Notes: generated by a model from the letters alone, not told the origin. A DNA stretch of 64,000 bases from Bathymodiolus thermophilus thioautotrophic gill symbiont (GCF_003711265.1 NZ_CP024634.1:2356001-2420000), one strand, 5' to 3'; positions 7,420 to 17,443 are shown, counted from the first letter of the stretch. Made by a program: numbers and translations.

Positions 7420-8593
7420 ATTGCCCTGCCGCCCAGCCTGATGACCAAGCCCATTGAAAATTATAGCCACCAAGCCAACCCGTTACATCCACTGTTTCGC
7501 CAATGAAATACAGTCCTTGTTGCTTATTTGCTTGCATGGTTTTGGATGACAATTCGCTGGTGCTAACACCCCCAACGCAGACCTCGGCGGTGCGCATACC
7601 TTCGGTACCATTGGGGGTTAAAATCCAATGGTTAAGGGTTGCGCCTAGTGTTATTAAATCGTCTTTTTTGATTTGGTTTAATGCTTTGTCTGATAAATTT
7701 TTATGGGTTAGCGTATCTGCTAAACGCACGGCTAAACGCTTTGGGAAATAGGTACTAAGTAGCGTTTTTAAGGCAGATTTTGGCTGCTTATCACGCATTT
7801 GTAACAACCAATCACTTGCCACTAAATCGGGCAGTAAATTAAGCGTAATGGCATCACCTTTTTGCCAATAAGAAGAAATTTGCAACACGGCTGGCCCACT
7901 AATACCACGATGCGTAATCAGCACACCTTCTCTAAAACTTTGGTTATTACATTGCACAATTGCATCAATACTCAACCCTGATAAGTCCTTAAAATAACAA
8001 TTAATATCATCTTGGTGAAAGGTAAATGGCACCAAAGCAGGTCTAAAATTGATGGATTTAAGTCCAAATTGTTTGGCAACTTGTAAGCCAAAATCCGTGG
8101 CACCCATTTTTGGAATAGATGCCCCACCTGTGGCAATCACCAATGATGACGCCTGAAATTTGCCTTGATTAGTGGTGAGCATATAATGTTGTTGATAGGC
8201 GATATGTTCAACATTGACATTCCGTTGAATGGTTACTGACTGACACGCATCTAACAACATATTTAGCACTGCACCTGATTTTTCATCGCAAAACAATTGC
8301 CCCAATGTTTTTTCCTGCCAATGCAAACCTGATTTTTCCAAAAAAGCCAAAAAATCCCATTGGCTGTAACGAGACAACGCCGATTTACAAAAATGTGGAT
8401 TGCTGGAAATATAAGCACTTGGATCAATATGCAAATTGGTGAAATTACAACGCCCACCCCCTGAAATTAAAATTTTCTTACCCACTTTATTCGCTTTATC
8501 TATCAACAAAACCTTGCGACCACGATAACGGGCTTGTGCAGCACACATTAACCCTGCCGCACCTGCACCGATAATAATAACATCGTATTTCAT
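7412..8593 (-). CDS. yhiN: HI0933/YhiN family flavoprotein
   Basis: A 393-residue NAD(P)/FAD-dependent oxidoreductase-like protein. It has the GAGAAGLMCA dinucleotide motif at residues 9-18, the family signature KILISGGGRCNFTN at about 40-53, a central ATGGAS, and the late WLGGYNFQWAWSSGWAAG block that closes the flavin site. The family is widespread and BaiN-like, but its physiological substrate is unresolved. It lies in a minus-strand string, overlapping the hydrolase-TlpA gene by 4 bases (ATGA) upstream and the Crp gene by 8 downstream. Confidence 0.85.
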   Translation of the reverse strand: MKYDVIIIGAGAAGLMCAAQARYRGRKVLLIDKANKVGKKILISGGGRCNFTNLHIDPSAYISSNPHFCKSALSRYSQWDFLAFLEKSGLHWQEKTLGQLFCDEKSGAVLNMLLDACQSVTIQRNVNVEHIAYQQHYMLTTNQGKFQASSLVIATGGASIPKMGATDFGLQVAKQFGLKSINFRPALVPFTFHQDDINCYFKDLSGLSIDAIVQCNNQSFREGVLITHRGISGPAVLQISSYWQKGDAITLNLLPDLVASDWLLQMRDKQPKSALKTLLSTYFPKRLAVRLADTLTHKNLSDKALNQIKKDDLITLGATLNHWILTPNGTEGMRTAEVCVGGVSTSELSSKTMQANKQQGLYFIGETVDVTGWLGGYNFQWAWSSGWAAGQYV

Positions 8594-9834
8594 AACAATG
8601 AATTAATCGTATCAACAACACTGCGCTTATCCCATTGCAAAGCACCTCGATAACCGTAACGAATAATCCCTTTTCTATCAATTAAAAAATTAGAAGGATA
8701 GGCGTACACCCCCCAATTTTTGGTCACTTTTCCATCATTGTCCAATAACACTGGCAGACTCAATCCCACTTTTTTTGCAAACTTAAGGATTCTGTCTTTA
8801 GATTCTCCGATATTAATGGTGATGATTTTAAAATCCCGTCCTTTGAATTTTGCCTGCAAGCGAACCAATGAAGGGATTTCAGCAACACATGGTTTACACC
8901 AACTTGCCCAAAAATTAATCAACAACACTTGATTTTTGTAATCATTAATATCTGAAATTTTGCCCTCAAGTGTTTTTAATGTGAGTGGCATATTCTGCTT
9001 ACCATGATATTGCTGCAATATTGACGCACTCAGAACCACTTTAGTCGCTGCATTTAAGTCTTTTTCAGTCGTTAATATTTTTGGTATGTTGGTGGATTTC
9101 ATTAATTGCATAGCATTTTGATAAGTGTTTGCCAAATCTGCTCTTGCCTTGATATCAAGTTTTGACAAATCTTTTTTTCTACGCATATGAAAACCACCAC
9201 TTACCCCTGTTAAACGATGCACAAATACCGCACTGCCTCCTTGTTTAAGGGCATTGACAATCTCATTGCCACGCAAAAACTTAGTACCAAATTGTGATAA
9301 TAGTAGATAAATTGGCAAATTACTGTGCCTAGCGATATTAACATATTGCGCCACACTGCCCAAAGCAGGCTTGCCTTCTAATAAATGTGGAGAATGAAAA
9401 ATATGCCCTTTAAGCAAACGAGATTTTGGATTTTTTAACTGCCATTGATACGCAACTTTGAGCGCCAACTGTGCACCCCTACCTGAACTTAAAAAGAAAA
9501 TGTTTTTAAAAGATTTTTCCTCAGCCTTGGCAATAAGTTCCAACAAATCATCAACGCTAAAGCGGTTTACACTACTGCGATATTTAGCAATCATATAACT
9601 ACTGTGCAAATCAGCCGCCCACACATTAACATCATCAAAGGCTAATTGTTGTGCAGTAGCAACATACCCCTTGCCCAAACCACGCCCTGATGGAAGATAC
9701 AAAAGCAAAGTATCGCTATCTGCTGGATAAGCATCAATACTAATAGTATTATCAGAAGTTACTTCTATTTCTAGATTATCGCCTGCAAAAACAACACAGG
9801 AAATCGTCAGAAAAAATAAGCCCAACCACTGCAT
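8590..9834 (-). CDS. Fusion: exported alpha/beta-hydrolase-like domain plus TlpA thioredoxin
   Basis: A 414-residue protein. Residues 1-18 form a signal peptide. Residues about 35-250 resemble an AcvB/VirJ-type alpha/beta hydrolase with a LSSGRGAQLA nucleophile-elbow-like turn near 115-124. Residues about 280-414 are a TlpA/ResA-like thioredoxin with FWASWCKPC (active cysteines 313 and 316), the PSNFLID cis-proline region and a final GYRGAL. Such thioredoxins reduce or isomerise periplasmic disulfides, for example during cytochrome c maturation. The two-part architecture is unusual. It may process a thiol or ester substrate in the periplasm. The stop of the upstream gene and this ATG share bases (TAATG). 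Confidence 0.75.
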   Translation of the reverse strand: MQWLGLFFLTISCVVFAGDNLEIEVTSDNTISIDAYPADSDTLLLYLPSGRGLGKGYVATAQQLAFDDVNVWAADLHSSYMIAKYRSSVNRFSVDDLLELIAKAEEKSFKNIFFLSSGRGAQLALKVAYQWQLKNPKSRLLKGHIFHSPHLLEGKPALGSVAQYVNIARHSNLPIYLLLSQFGTKFLRGNEIVNALKQGGSAVFVHRLTGVSGGFHMRRKKDLSKLDIKARADLANTYQNAMQLMKSTNIPKILTTEKDLNAATKVVLSASILQQYHGKQNMPLTLKTLEGKISDINDYKNQVLLINFWASWCKPCVAEIPSLVRLQAKFKGRDFKIITINIGESKDRILKFAKKVGLSLPVLLDNDGKVTKNWGVYAYPSNFLIDRKGIIRYGYRGALQWDKRSVVDTINSLL

Positions 9835-10085
9835 TAGGCGTTATACATTTCAATAATATAATACAACATTGTGCCCTCAGATGAGCGTGCTGGACCAGCT
9901 ACCTTGGTGGCGTAATATTTATTATCAGGGTCAGATTGTGCAATTGCCATTTCTAAATCTTTAACAATTTCTACACTACTCGCTGGCACTCGGTCGCGTT
10001 TAATACGCGGAATACGCACGACAGCAAATTGCTCTTTGGCAAAATTTGCCCGAGGATGTGGATCAAGTGAATAACCGTTAACCAT
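9834..10085 (-). CDS. Small conserved hypothetical protein
   Basis: An 83-residue soluble protein, basic in the first half (RIPRIKRDR) and with a C-terminal strand-like YYIIEMY. No domain is recognised. I chose the ATG at 10083-10085, because it overlaps the persulfide dioxygenase stop by 8 bases, the same coupling seen at other junctions here. A longer frame to 10166 lies wholly inside that gene. Its stop codon overlaps the start of the hydrolase-TlpA gene, so it belongs to the same transcript. Confidence 0.5.
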   Translation of the reverse strand: MVNGYSLDPHPRANFAKEQFAVVRIPRIKRDRVPASSVEIVKDLEMAIAQSDPDNKYYATKVAGPARSSEGTMLYYIIEMYNA

Positions 10086-10785
10086 CAGATAAAATCTTAG
10101 AGCCACAAACTTGATTTGCTGGCACAGCAACATGAATTTTCTTAGGCAATGACAATACCATGGCATTCACACGACGAACAAATTCATCCTTGCCAACGCC
10201 ACCACCAATCATTTCATTAAATTGCTTCTCCTCTCCAATTGAACTAACCGTCCTACCGCCATAATCATGTGCTGGATAAACCAAAACCTCATCACCTAGC
10301 ATAAATATTTTATGAATAGAATCAAACAATTTCTCCGCCGACCCCCCTTGAAAATCGCATCGCCCACAACTTCTAATCAACAAAGCATCCCCAGTAAACA
10401 CCTTATCCTCGCACACAAACGACATACAGCCATTGGTATGCCCCGGTGTTGCCAGCGCCCTTATCGTGTGCGCTCCAAACTGCAAACTGTCGCCCTCTTT
10501 GATTAAAATATCCGCACAAACTACCGCATTAGCCACACCCAGCACAATTTTAGCGTTTTTAAACTTTTGTTTCAACGGGCATGAACTGGTAATATGATCA
10601 GCATGCACATGGGTTTCAATGATGTATTTCAAATCCAAGCCCAATTCTTCAATCAAACCAATATCTCGTTGCTGTGTTTCATCCACTGCATCGATAATAA
10701 TCGCCTCTTTGGTCTCTGAATCCGCCAATAAATAAGTATAAGTTGAACTCTTTTTTTCAAACAAAGGACGAAAAAACAGACTCAT
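10078..10785 (-). CDS. Persulfide dioxygenase (ETHE1-like MBL fold)
   Basis: A 235-residue protein with all ETHE1 landmarks: THVHADH metal motif near residue 58, TPGHTNGC near 113, FTGDALLIRSCGRCDFQGG near 130-148, and PAHDYGG near 171. These mononuclear-iron enzymes oxidise glutathione persulfide to sulfite in the cytoplasm, a step in sulfide detoxification and oxidation. I chose the ATG at 10783-10785, which has an AAAGGGGCG site; the frame open to 10812 adds nine unlikely residues. It is the first gene of the minus-strand run reaching the Crp gene. It fits the sulfur-oxidising context of the window. Confidence 0.9.
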   Translation of the reverse strand: MSLFFRPLFEKKSSTYTYLLADSETKEAIIIDAVDETQQRDIGLIEELGLDLKYIIETHVHADHITSSCPLKQKFKNAKIVLGVANAVVCADILIKEGDSLQFGAHTIRALATPGHTNGCMSFVCEDKVFTGDALLIRSCGRCDFQGGSAEKLFDSIHKIFMLGDEVLVYPAHDYGGRTVSSIGEEKQFNEMIGGGVGKDEFVRRVNAMVLSLPKKIHVAVPANQVCGSKILSDG

Positions 10786-11334
10786 AACGCCCCTTTCTTT
10801 AAAATTAAACAAACCTTTATATCATCCACTCGCCCATCACCCAATCTTTAAAAAACCAATTTTAACACGAAACACTCTGCCCACAAAACCAAGCCAAATC
10901 CACCAGCGCACATTCTTACAGCAAAAAAACAAAGATTACTCCCCTTGCGAACGAATAATGCAAGGATTTCAGCATCGCAAAAAAAATCAGACATCTGTTT
11001 CTTGCCACCAAAGCATTTTTATCTTTTTAAACAACAGGCACCATCCTTATGAACAAGACACGACAACTTTAATAGAGACCTTTGCATAAATATAAATAAT
11101 CATCAAGAATCCTCGTTTCACCCACTTGGTAATTTTTTAAACCCAGCCTTAGCCCTGCTAGGACAAGATTTAAAAATGAGAGAATTGAGTGTTAGTAAAT
11201 ATTTATGCCCAATGCAAAGACCTCTAAATGCTTAGAATAAGAGCCAATGACCTTGTTTTTAGTTTATTTTTGAAAATACCAAGATTACTGCCCTGTTATC
11301 CTGCAATGTAAGCGCTACAAATTGGCAATTCTAA
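10786..11334. other. Gene-free stretch
   Basis: No convincing gene. It holds a C-rich, A-rich leader upstream of the persulfide dioxygenase and one decayed palindromic repeat at 11075-11224, listed separately. Nothing else is visible. Confidence 0.6.
11075..11224. repeat. Decayed palindromic repeat
   Basis: The left arm is intact to the CCTAGCAGG centre. The right arm has diverged strongly, and only the terminal ATGCAAAGACCTC is still clear. Confidence 0.8.
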
Positions 11335-11634
11335 TTACGGCAATACTTTTTTAAATGGCTTAACCACAACATTTGCATACGCACCAGATACCCAATAAGG
11401 ATCTGCATCCGCCCAAGTTTGGGCTGCCTCAAGACAATCAAACTCTGCCACCACTAACGAACCGGTAAAACCCGCCGCACCCGGCTCATTGTTGTCAATC
11501 GCAGGATGAGGCCCCGCTAAAATTAACCGCCCTTCATTTTTCAATGCCTTTAGGCGCTCAATATGCGCTGGACGCACCGACATTCTTTGCTCTAGCGAAT
11601 GCTCAACATCTTGTGAGATAATAGCATATAACAT
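11335..11634 (-). CDS. YciI family protein
   Basis: A 99-residue YciI-like protein of the dimeric alpha-beta fold. It has the MLYAIISQD opening, R-P-A-H-I-E-R-L at about 18-25, [10 protein letters not shown] near 35-45, and the closing AD-DPYW-GAYANV-V-PF. YciI proteins may be small enzymes or ligand binders; the His-Asp pair is typical. The ATG at 11632-11634 overlaps the stop of the YjdF-like gene (TAATG) and a GGAGG-like site precedes it, so the longer frame to 11730 is rejected. The neighbouring order YjdF-YciI-dapB downstream order suggests ordinary housekeeping. Confidence 0.85.
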   Translation of the reverse strand: MLYAIISQDVEHSLEQRMSVRPAHIERLKALKNEGRLILAGPHPAIDNNEPGAAGFTGSLVVAEFDCLEAAQTWADADPYWVSGAYANVVVKPFKKVLP

Positions 11635-12272
11635 TATTGATTCCTCCAATGACGCTGCGTAAATAACGCTAATAATCCAAAGACACAACTGCCCAATATA
11701 TCCATCAACATATCTTTTTGCGCATCCCAAATATCACCTTGTGACCCTAAGAAAGCAACACCCGACTCTCCACCTTCAGTAACAGCATAAGCCATTTCAA
11801 TAATTTCATAACTTGCCGCCCAAAACCCTAAGGCAAATACACCAAATACCCATGCCATGAAACCATTACTTACCCATTGTTTGCGTAAACTTATTTCAAC
11901 CGCAGGATAAGCAAAAACGCCGACCAAAAAATGCCCCAAGCGGTCAAAATTATTACGCCCTTCAGGCAAAATAAAATCAAACCCCAGTTGTGACAAGGCA
12001 TTATTACCCCAATCAAACGGCACCAAGGCAAAAGTAAAATATCCACCAATGGTGTGATAGCACAAAAACACAACCATTAAAAAGTAAGAAAGGTTTGAAA
12101 ATTTGAAATTGGAATAAGTTAATAACAAAATACCAACAACAATTAAAACGGGAATACTTTCTGCCCACCAAACTGCCCTGCTATAAGGATCAATTGCCAA
12201 TGTAATAAATAAAATTGTATAAATTGCCAATAAAATAAACGGTATTTTGTGTGACTGTGTTTTCGTATTCAT
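11634..12272 (-). CDS. yjdF: DUF2238 (YjdF family) integral membrane protein
   Basis: A 212-residue protein with about six hydrophobic segments and the family features [15 protein letters not shown] near residue 72, [12 protein letters not shown] near 107 and the [16 protein letters not shown] block near 176-191. The polar-acidic residues inside membrane stretches hint at ion or metal handling, but the family function is unknown. The gene lies 9 bases after dapB on the same strand and overlaps YciI, so the three may form one transcript. Confidence 0.8.
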   Translation of the reverse strand: MNTKTQSHKIPFILLAIYTILFITLAIDPYSRAVWWAESIPVLIVVGILLLTYSNFKFSNLSYFLMVVFLCYHTIGGYFTFALVPFDWGNNALSQLGFDFILPEGRNNFDRLGHFLVGVFAYPAVEISLRKQWVSNGFMAWVFGVFALGFWAASYEIIEMAYAVTEGGESGVAFLGSQGDIWDAQKDMLMDILGSCVFGLLALFTQRHWRNQ

Positions 12273-12281
12273 AAAATGCTC

Positions 12282-13028
<747 letters not shown>

Positions 13029-13219
13029 TTAAAATTCAATTGAAAAATTTATTGTTATTAGGGGCTGTGATTAATAGCCTATTCAAAAGTTCATTTAATT
13101 ATCGTCTTTTTTTGTACCACGCTCCAACTGAATCATAGTATACCGAAATTGAAAATAACAATTGCTTAAATAAAAGCCTATCAAAATGTATAATCAGGAC
13201 TTTTTATACATTAATCTTA

Positions 13220-13981
13220 ATGGAAAATATATACAATATTTGGCTGATCTGTCTGCTTTTTACCTGTTTGCTTTTTCTCCTTTGCCTGATTATCCCTCCT
13301 CAAAAAATAGGTAGAATTTTGCCATTTTTTACTGCATTTTGGCCCAGTAAAAATATCCAATTAGATTTTCAATCTGTTGCTTATGTAGCATTACATCGAA
13401 ATATTATCAATAGAATTATTCACTATTCTATTTTTGTAGATGCATTTGCATGGTTGCTAATTCTGAATAGTTTTTGGCAGGGTTTTTTGCCTATAGCCGT
13501 ATTGCTTTTTATGGTTCAAACCCTCCTCATTAAAGAATTTAAATTTACAATATTAGCGAACTTGATATTACTCACAATACTAGCAGCCTTACTTTCCTTG
13601 TTTGATGCCAATATAGAATATTTAATGTTATGGACAATGTTAAGTGCTGCTTTACGCGTGATTGGTCATTTTTTTGAGCCATTACCTCCTTTTTTAATTG
13701 ACAATAGCGGTCAATTTGCCCCCATGAATTTTACAACACTCAAAAAACTTGGCCTTATTAAAATAGTTGCTTTACTCCCTATTGGCTTTCTTGCAGAGTT
13801 TTTATCTGGGCAGGCAAACCGTTTATTTTTGGTGCAAATAAATGCAATAACCAGTGCATTGTATAAACACCAACATATTCTAGTTTGGAAAAATGTCGTT
13901 ACAAAAGGTATTAATTCTTACAAAAAAGGCATTAAACAAGAGCCTTTATTTAAAAGTTATTGTCGTTTTTTTGAAAAATAA
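13220..13981 (+). CDS. Multi-pass membrane protein, possibly Mpo1/DUF962-like
   Basis: A 253-residue protein with hydrophobic segments near residues 7-25, 71-90, 94-125 and 170-190. The segment ALHRNIINRIIHYSIF near 57-72 and the IGHFFEPLPPFLID stretch near 147-160 recall the H-x-N-x-x-N-x-x-IH and IGH-FFE-PALLD motifs of Mpo1-like (DUF962) membrane enzymes. The resemblance is partial and may be fortuitous. It is monocistronic and divergent from dapB. A short GGGCTGTGA word occurs on both sides of the gene (about 13063 and 13982). I cannot assign a function. Confidence 0.5.
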   Translation: MENIYNIWLICLLFTCLLFLLCLIIPPQKIGRILPFFTAFWPSKNIQLDFQSVAYVALHRNIINRIIHYSIFVDAFAWLLILNSFWQGFLPIAVLLFMVQTLLIKEFKFTILANLILLTILAALLSLFDANIEYLMLWTMLSAALRVIGHFFEPLPPFLIDNSGQFAPMNFTTLKKLGLIKIVALLPIGFLAEFLSGQANRLFLVQINAITSALYKHQHILVWKNVVTKGINSYKKGIKQEPLFKSYCRFFEK

Positions 13982-14013
13982 GGGCTGTGAATCTGATAAC
14001 TTTACTGTAATTT

Positions 14014-14175
14014 GAGACTTTTGCATAAATATGAATAATCATCAAGAATCCACTTGTTCACCCACTTGGTAATTTTTTAAACCCAGCCTTAGCCCTGCTA
14101 GGACAAGGTTTAAGAAAATTACCAAGTGGGCAAAAATTGAATTTTGCTAATCATCCATATTTATGCAAAGGTCTC
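14014..14175. repeat. 162-bp palindromic repeat, inside kdsA 3' end
   Basis: A full-length copy. Its right end forms the last codons and TGA stop of kdsA on the minus strand, exactly as copy 3 does for the Crp-like gene. Confidence 0.9.
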
Positions 14176-15005
14176 AATTTGTTTTCTAAAAAGTCGTTTT
14201 TCTTAGTTATATTGTCCAATTCTTGCAAGGTTTTAAGTAACTCACCTATTTTGTCAATTGGCAGAGAATTGGGGCCATCACTTTTGGCGTTTTCAGGGTC
14301 GGGGTGTGTTTCCATAAAGATACCGCTAATACCAACTGCAATGGCTGCTCTTGCCAAAACTGGCACCATTTCCCGTTGCCCGCCTGAGGTTGTGCCTTGT
14401 CCACCGGGTTGTTGAACAGAATGTGTGGCATCAAATACCACGGGGCATTTTGTGCTACGCATACTCGCCAAACCCCGCATATCGGAAACCAAAGTATTGT
14501 AGCCGAATGAAGTGCCACGATCACAAATGGTAATTTTTTCATTGCCAACTTCAAATGCCTTGTCAACAACATTTTGCATATCCCACGGCGCTTGGAATTG
14601 ACCCTTTTTGATATTAACCGGCAATCCTTGTCGGCAAACATTTTGAATAAAATTGGTTTGACGCACCAAAAAAGCAGGGGTTTGCATCATATCCACCACC
14701 GAAGCAACTTCATCAAGTGGCGTATCTTCATGCACATCCGTCAGCACTGGTACGCCCACCTCGTCTTTCACTTTTTGCAAAATACGCAATCCTTCCTCAA
14801 CCCCTAAGCCTCTAAAACTACTGGTGCTGGTGCGATTGGCTTTATCGTATGAGGATTTATAAATAAAATTAATGCCTAAATCCTCGGTAATCTTCTTTAA
14901 ATAAACAGCTGTTTCCAGGGCCAATGCCTCAGATTCAATGACGCAAGGCCCTGCAATTAAGAAAAATGGCTGGTCGATACCTACTTCAAAATCTAATAAT
15001 TTCAT
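14151..15005 (-). CDS. kdsA: 3-deoxy-8-phosphooctulonate synthase (KDO-8-P synthase)
   Basis: A 284-residue enzyme that condenses phosphoenolpyruvate with arabinose-5-phosphate for lipopolysaccharide KDO. It has IAGPCVIES near residue 17, [11 protein letters not shown] near 50-60, LTDVHE near 98, [12 protein letters not shown] near 158-169, [11 protein letters not shown] near 190 and [19 protein letters not shown] near 226-244. The ATG at 15003-15005 gives the family start (MKLLDFEVG); the longer frame adds eleven residues. The C-terminal R-P-L-H-K-Y-G is read from the palindromic repeat and is not part of the family. Core catalytic residues are intact, so the enzyme should work. Confidence 0.95.
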   Translation of the reverse strand: MKLLDFEVGIDQPFFLIAGPCVIESEALALETAVYLKKITEDLGINFIYKSSYDKANRTSTSSFRGLGVEEGLRILQKVKDEVGVPVLTDVHEDTPLDEVASVVDMMQTPAFLVRQTNFIQNVCRQGLPVNIKKGQFQAPWDMQNVVDKAFEVGNEKITICDRGTSFGYNTLVSDMRGLASMRSTKCPVVFDATHSVQQPGGQGTTSGGQREMVPVLARAAIAVGISGIFMETHPDPENAKSDGPNSLPIDKIGELLKTLQELDNITKKNDFLENKLRPLHKYG

Positions 15006-15086
15006 AATTTGGATTCTATACAAAAAACTCAGCAACAATTATATTCGTTTAAAATACGGTAATAGAGATAAATTGATTAAATAGCC

Positions 15087-15884
15087 ATGACAAACACACC
15101 TGACATTTTAAAAAGAATTATTACCCGCAAAGAAGAAGAGGTTGCCGAGTGTAAAAACAACATTTCTGTCAAGAAAATGCTTGAGGATGCTTATCAAAAT
15201 CGTGACACACGGGACTTTTACCAAGCCTTAAAAAACAAAGCAGACCTTAAGCAAAATGCCATTATTGCAGAAATTAAAAAAGCCTCCCCTTCCAAAGGGG
15301 TTATGCGAGAGAATTTTGACCCTGTTGACATTGCCAAAAGTTACGAGCAAGCAGGTGCATCTTGTTTGTCCGTTTTAACCGATAAAGATTTTTTCCAAGG
15401 AGACGATCAATATTTGACCGATGTGCGTGCTGCAGTTTCCCTCCCTGTTTTACGCAAAGAATTCATTATTGACCCTTATCAAGTTTATGAGTCCAGAGTG
15501 TTAGGTGCTGATTGCATCTTACTCATTGCCGCCTGTTTAAGTGACGAACAAATGGAAGATTTGGCAATGCGTGCCATTGCTATTAACATGGATGTTTTGG
15601 TTGAAGTGCACAACCTAGAAGAATTGCAACGCACCTCTAAATTACGCCTACCTATGATTGGCATTAACAACCGAAATTTACGCACATTTAGCGTCTCCCT
15701 ACAAACAACAGTTGAATTGCTAAGGGAAATTGAAAGTGATACTTTGATCATAACCGAAAGCGGCATTTTAAGCGCAGAGGATGTGGCGTTTATGCACAAA
15801 CATGATATCTATAGTTTCTTAGTGGGTGAGGCGTTTATGCGTCATGACAACCCCGGCAAGGCTTTACAGGAGATTTTTATATGA
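15087..15884 (+). CDS. trpC: Indole-3-glycerol phosphate synthase
   Basis: A 265-residue TIM-barrel enzyme of tryptophan synthesis. Landmarks are AEIKKASPSKG near residue 60-70, FDPVDIAKSYEQAGASCLSVLTD near 77-98, VLRKEFIIDPYQVYE near 120-134, DCILLIAA, LVEVHN, IGINNRNLRTF near 192, and the final LVGEAFMR. It is a monofunctional TrpC without the TrpF domain. It overlaps the OsmC-like gene by 4 bases (ATGA). No trpD or trpB is nearby. Confidence 0.95.
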   Translation: MTNTPDILKRIITRKEEEVAECKNNISVKKMLEDAYQNRDTRDFYQALKNKADLKQNAIIAEIKKASPSKGVMRENFDPVDIAKSYEQAGASCLSVLTDKDFFQGDDQYLTDVRAAVSLPVLRKEFIIDPYQVYESRVLGADCILLIAACLSDEQMEDLAMRAIAINMDVLVEVHNLEELQRTSKLRLPMIGINNRNLRTFSVSLQTTVELLREIESDTLIITESGILSAEDVAFMHKHDIYSFLVGEAFMRHDNPGKALQEIFI

Positions 15885-16294
15885 AAACAACCGTTAAATG
15901 GATTGATAATATGATGATGGTTGGCGAATCTGCCAGTGGTCATGCTGTGGTGATGGACGGCCCTGAAGCATTGGGGGGTAAAAATTTAGGCATTCGCCCC
16001 ATGGAAATGTTATTGCTAGGCATGGGTGGATGCACAACCATTGATGTGGTATCCACACTCAAAAAAATGCGTGAAAATATACACGATTGCCATGCTGAAA
16101 TTACTGCCGAGCGTGCAGACGAACACCCAAAAGTTTTTACCAAAATCCACATTCACTTTATTGTAGCAGGTGAAAATCTCAACGAGAAAAAAGTAGCCAA
16201 AGCCGTTAGCCTGTCAGCTGAAAAATATTGCTCTGCCTCCATTATGCTTGGCAAAACTGCCAAAGTAACACACGATTTTAAAGTCCATGAATAA
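15881..16294 (+). CDS. OsmC family peroxiredoxin-like protein (YhfA type)
   Basis: A 137-residue OsmC-fold protein. It has the M-E-M-L-L-L-GMGGCTTIDV helix with the first redox cysteine near residue 51 and the second near 112 in SAEKYCSASIML. OsmC/YhfA proteins reduce organic hydroperoxides through this cysteine pair, though YhfA-type substrates are unclear. Translation is coupled to trpC (4-base overlap) and its stop overlaps the next small membrane gene by 8 bases. Confidence 0.85.
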   Translation: MKTTVKWIDNMMMVGESASGHAVVMDGPEALGGKNLGIRPMEMLLLGMGGCTTIDVVSTLKKMRENIHDCHAEITAERADEHPKVFTKIHIHFIVAGENLNEKKVAKAVSLSAEKYCSASIMLGKTAKVTHDFKVHE

Positions 16295-16508
16295 CGCTTG
16301 GGGTTGGTTCGGCACAATAACCGGCATTACAGGTGGTTTGCTGGTGGCACTTAACTTTGAATGGTCTAAATTTGGTTATCTTTTTTTTATGGCATCAGCC
16401 ATCAGTTGGATTATCCAAGGTACTAAAAATAATGACAAATCTCTAATACTGCTCAATGCCGTCTTTGTTTGTGTCAATACAGTGGGGATTTACCATTGGT
16501 TTTCTTAA
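16287..16508 (+). CDS. Small membrane protein of unknown function
   Basis: A 73-residue protein with two to three hydrophobic segments (about 5-22, 29-43, 52-70) and a Trp-rich opening. The general pattern resembles small PnuC-like or YgjV-like half transporters, but I cannot place it. It begins inside the OsmC gene (8-base overlap) and likely depends on it for translation. Confidence 0.55.
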   Translation: MNNAWGWFGTITGITGGLLVALNFEWSKFGYLFFMASAISWIIQGTKNNDKSLILLNAVFVCVNTVGIYHWFS

Positions 16509-16909
16509 AAGTATTTTTCCACATTTTGTGCCTTTGCCTATTGTCATCAAGTGTCATAGCACACGACAAAAATAACGATGCTTTGACTAAAAAAATTGAA
16601 AAATCACACCATCATTTATCCACATTTAAAATTAAATTAAAAACAGGTGTTAACACCGCTAAAATCTCAACGCAAACAAACAACAAAAAATTACTTCACT
16701 ATGAGCGCCATTTAGGTACACCTAAATCTCATGAAAATAACCAATGGGGCGAATCTGAAGCAATGATTCTTGAAGCAAAAATGAAATTACAAACCATAGA
16801 AAACAAAATGAGCGTTCAAGGCAATTGGGGGCAAATAAAACTTAGAGTACAAGGCTTAAAAAGCAAAGACCCCGGTAGAGTAAAACTCAAATATCAATAT
16901 GGCTTTTAA
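16496..16909 (+). CDS. Exported hypothetical protein
   Basis: About 137 residues with a signal-like hydrophobic core (HILCLCLLSSS) ending near SVIA-H. The mature part is basic and His- and Lys-rich, with a KSHHHLSTFKIKLK stretch and a probable helix at EAMILEAKMKLQTIENKM. I chose TTG at 16496, because GGGGAT stands at a fitting distance upstream and it places the signal peptide at the N-terminus. An ATG at 16469 is the alternative. It overlaps the small membrane gene and ends the trpC transcript before tRNA-Ser. Family unknown. Confidence 0.45.
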   Translation: MVFLKVFFHILCLCLLSSSVIAHDKNNDALTKKIEKSHHHLSTFKIKLKTGVNTAKISTQTNNKKLLHYERHLGTPKSHENNQWGESEAMILEAKMKLQTIENKMSVQGNWGQIKLRVQGLKSKDPGRVKLKYQYGF

Positions 16910-16955
16910 ACTGTCGCAAATTGTTATTTCTTAGCGTATAATGTTGTCCTTCTAT

Positions 16956-17048
16956 GGAGAGTTGGCCGAGTTGGCTGAAGGCGCGCCCCTGCTAAGGGTG
17001 TATAGGGTTTATCCCCTATCGAGGGTTCGAATCCCTCACTCTCCACCA
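16956..17048 (+). tRNA. tRNA-Ser (GCU)
   Basis: A 93-base cloverleaf. The acceptor GGAGAGT pairs with ACTCTCC; the anticodon loop has GCT flanked by the CCCCT/AAGGG stem; a long class II variable arm is present; the T-loop GGTTCGAATCC is intact; and CCA is encoded. It reads AGC/AGU serine codons. Confidence 0.97.
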
Positions 17049-17060
17049 TATTATTGCAAA

Positions 17061-17095
17061 AAATGCCTTTAAATCAACATTTAAAGGCATTTTTG
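17061..17095 (+). terminator. Intrinsic terminator after tRNA-Ser
   Basis: A perfect 14-base stem (AAATGCCTTTAAAT) with a 4-base loop, followed by a T-run. It starts 13 bases after the tRNA and is a good rho-independent terminator. Confidence 0.85.
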
Positions 17096-17282
17096 TTTCT
17101 AGTTTTTAAAAAAAAATACACCACTTAAAACCCTTACATCTTACCAAATATTCAAAAAATCAGAGTTTTTCATCAAGTGCCTGAACACTTGATAGGCTAC
17201 TCCCTTTTTTTTCAATAATAGCGATAATTAACACATCATCAATGTGGCATATAGCACTTTGAAAAAGTCAGAATAACCCTGT

Positions 17283-17443
17283 GAGACCTTTGCATAAATA
17301 TGGGTGATTAGCAAAATTCAATTTTTGCCCACTTGGTGATTTTCTTAAACCTTGTCCTAACAGGGCTAAGACTGGGTTTAAAAAATTACCAAGTGGGTGA
17401 AAAGTGGACTCTTGATGATTATTCATATTTATGCAAAGGCCTC
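17283..17443. repeat. 161-bp palindromic repeat, opposite orientation
   Basis: A full-length copy in the reverse orientation to those at 4263, 6699 and 14014. A badly decayed further copy follows at about 17455-17560, recognised by AACCTATCCTAGTAG and AAAAGATTACAAATGAGCG. The rest of the 17096-17620 gap shows only a small 8-base inverted repeat at 17172-17193. Confidence 0.9.

Noticed and set aside
13063-13990. GGGCTGTGA on both sides of the membrane-protein gene as insertion-site duplication
   Set aside because: Only nine bases agree, with no matching inverted repeats or transposase, so chance is sufficient.
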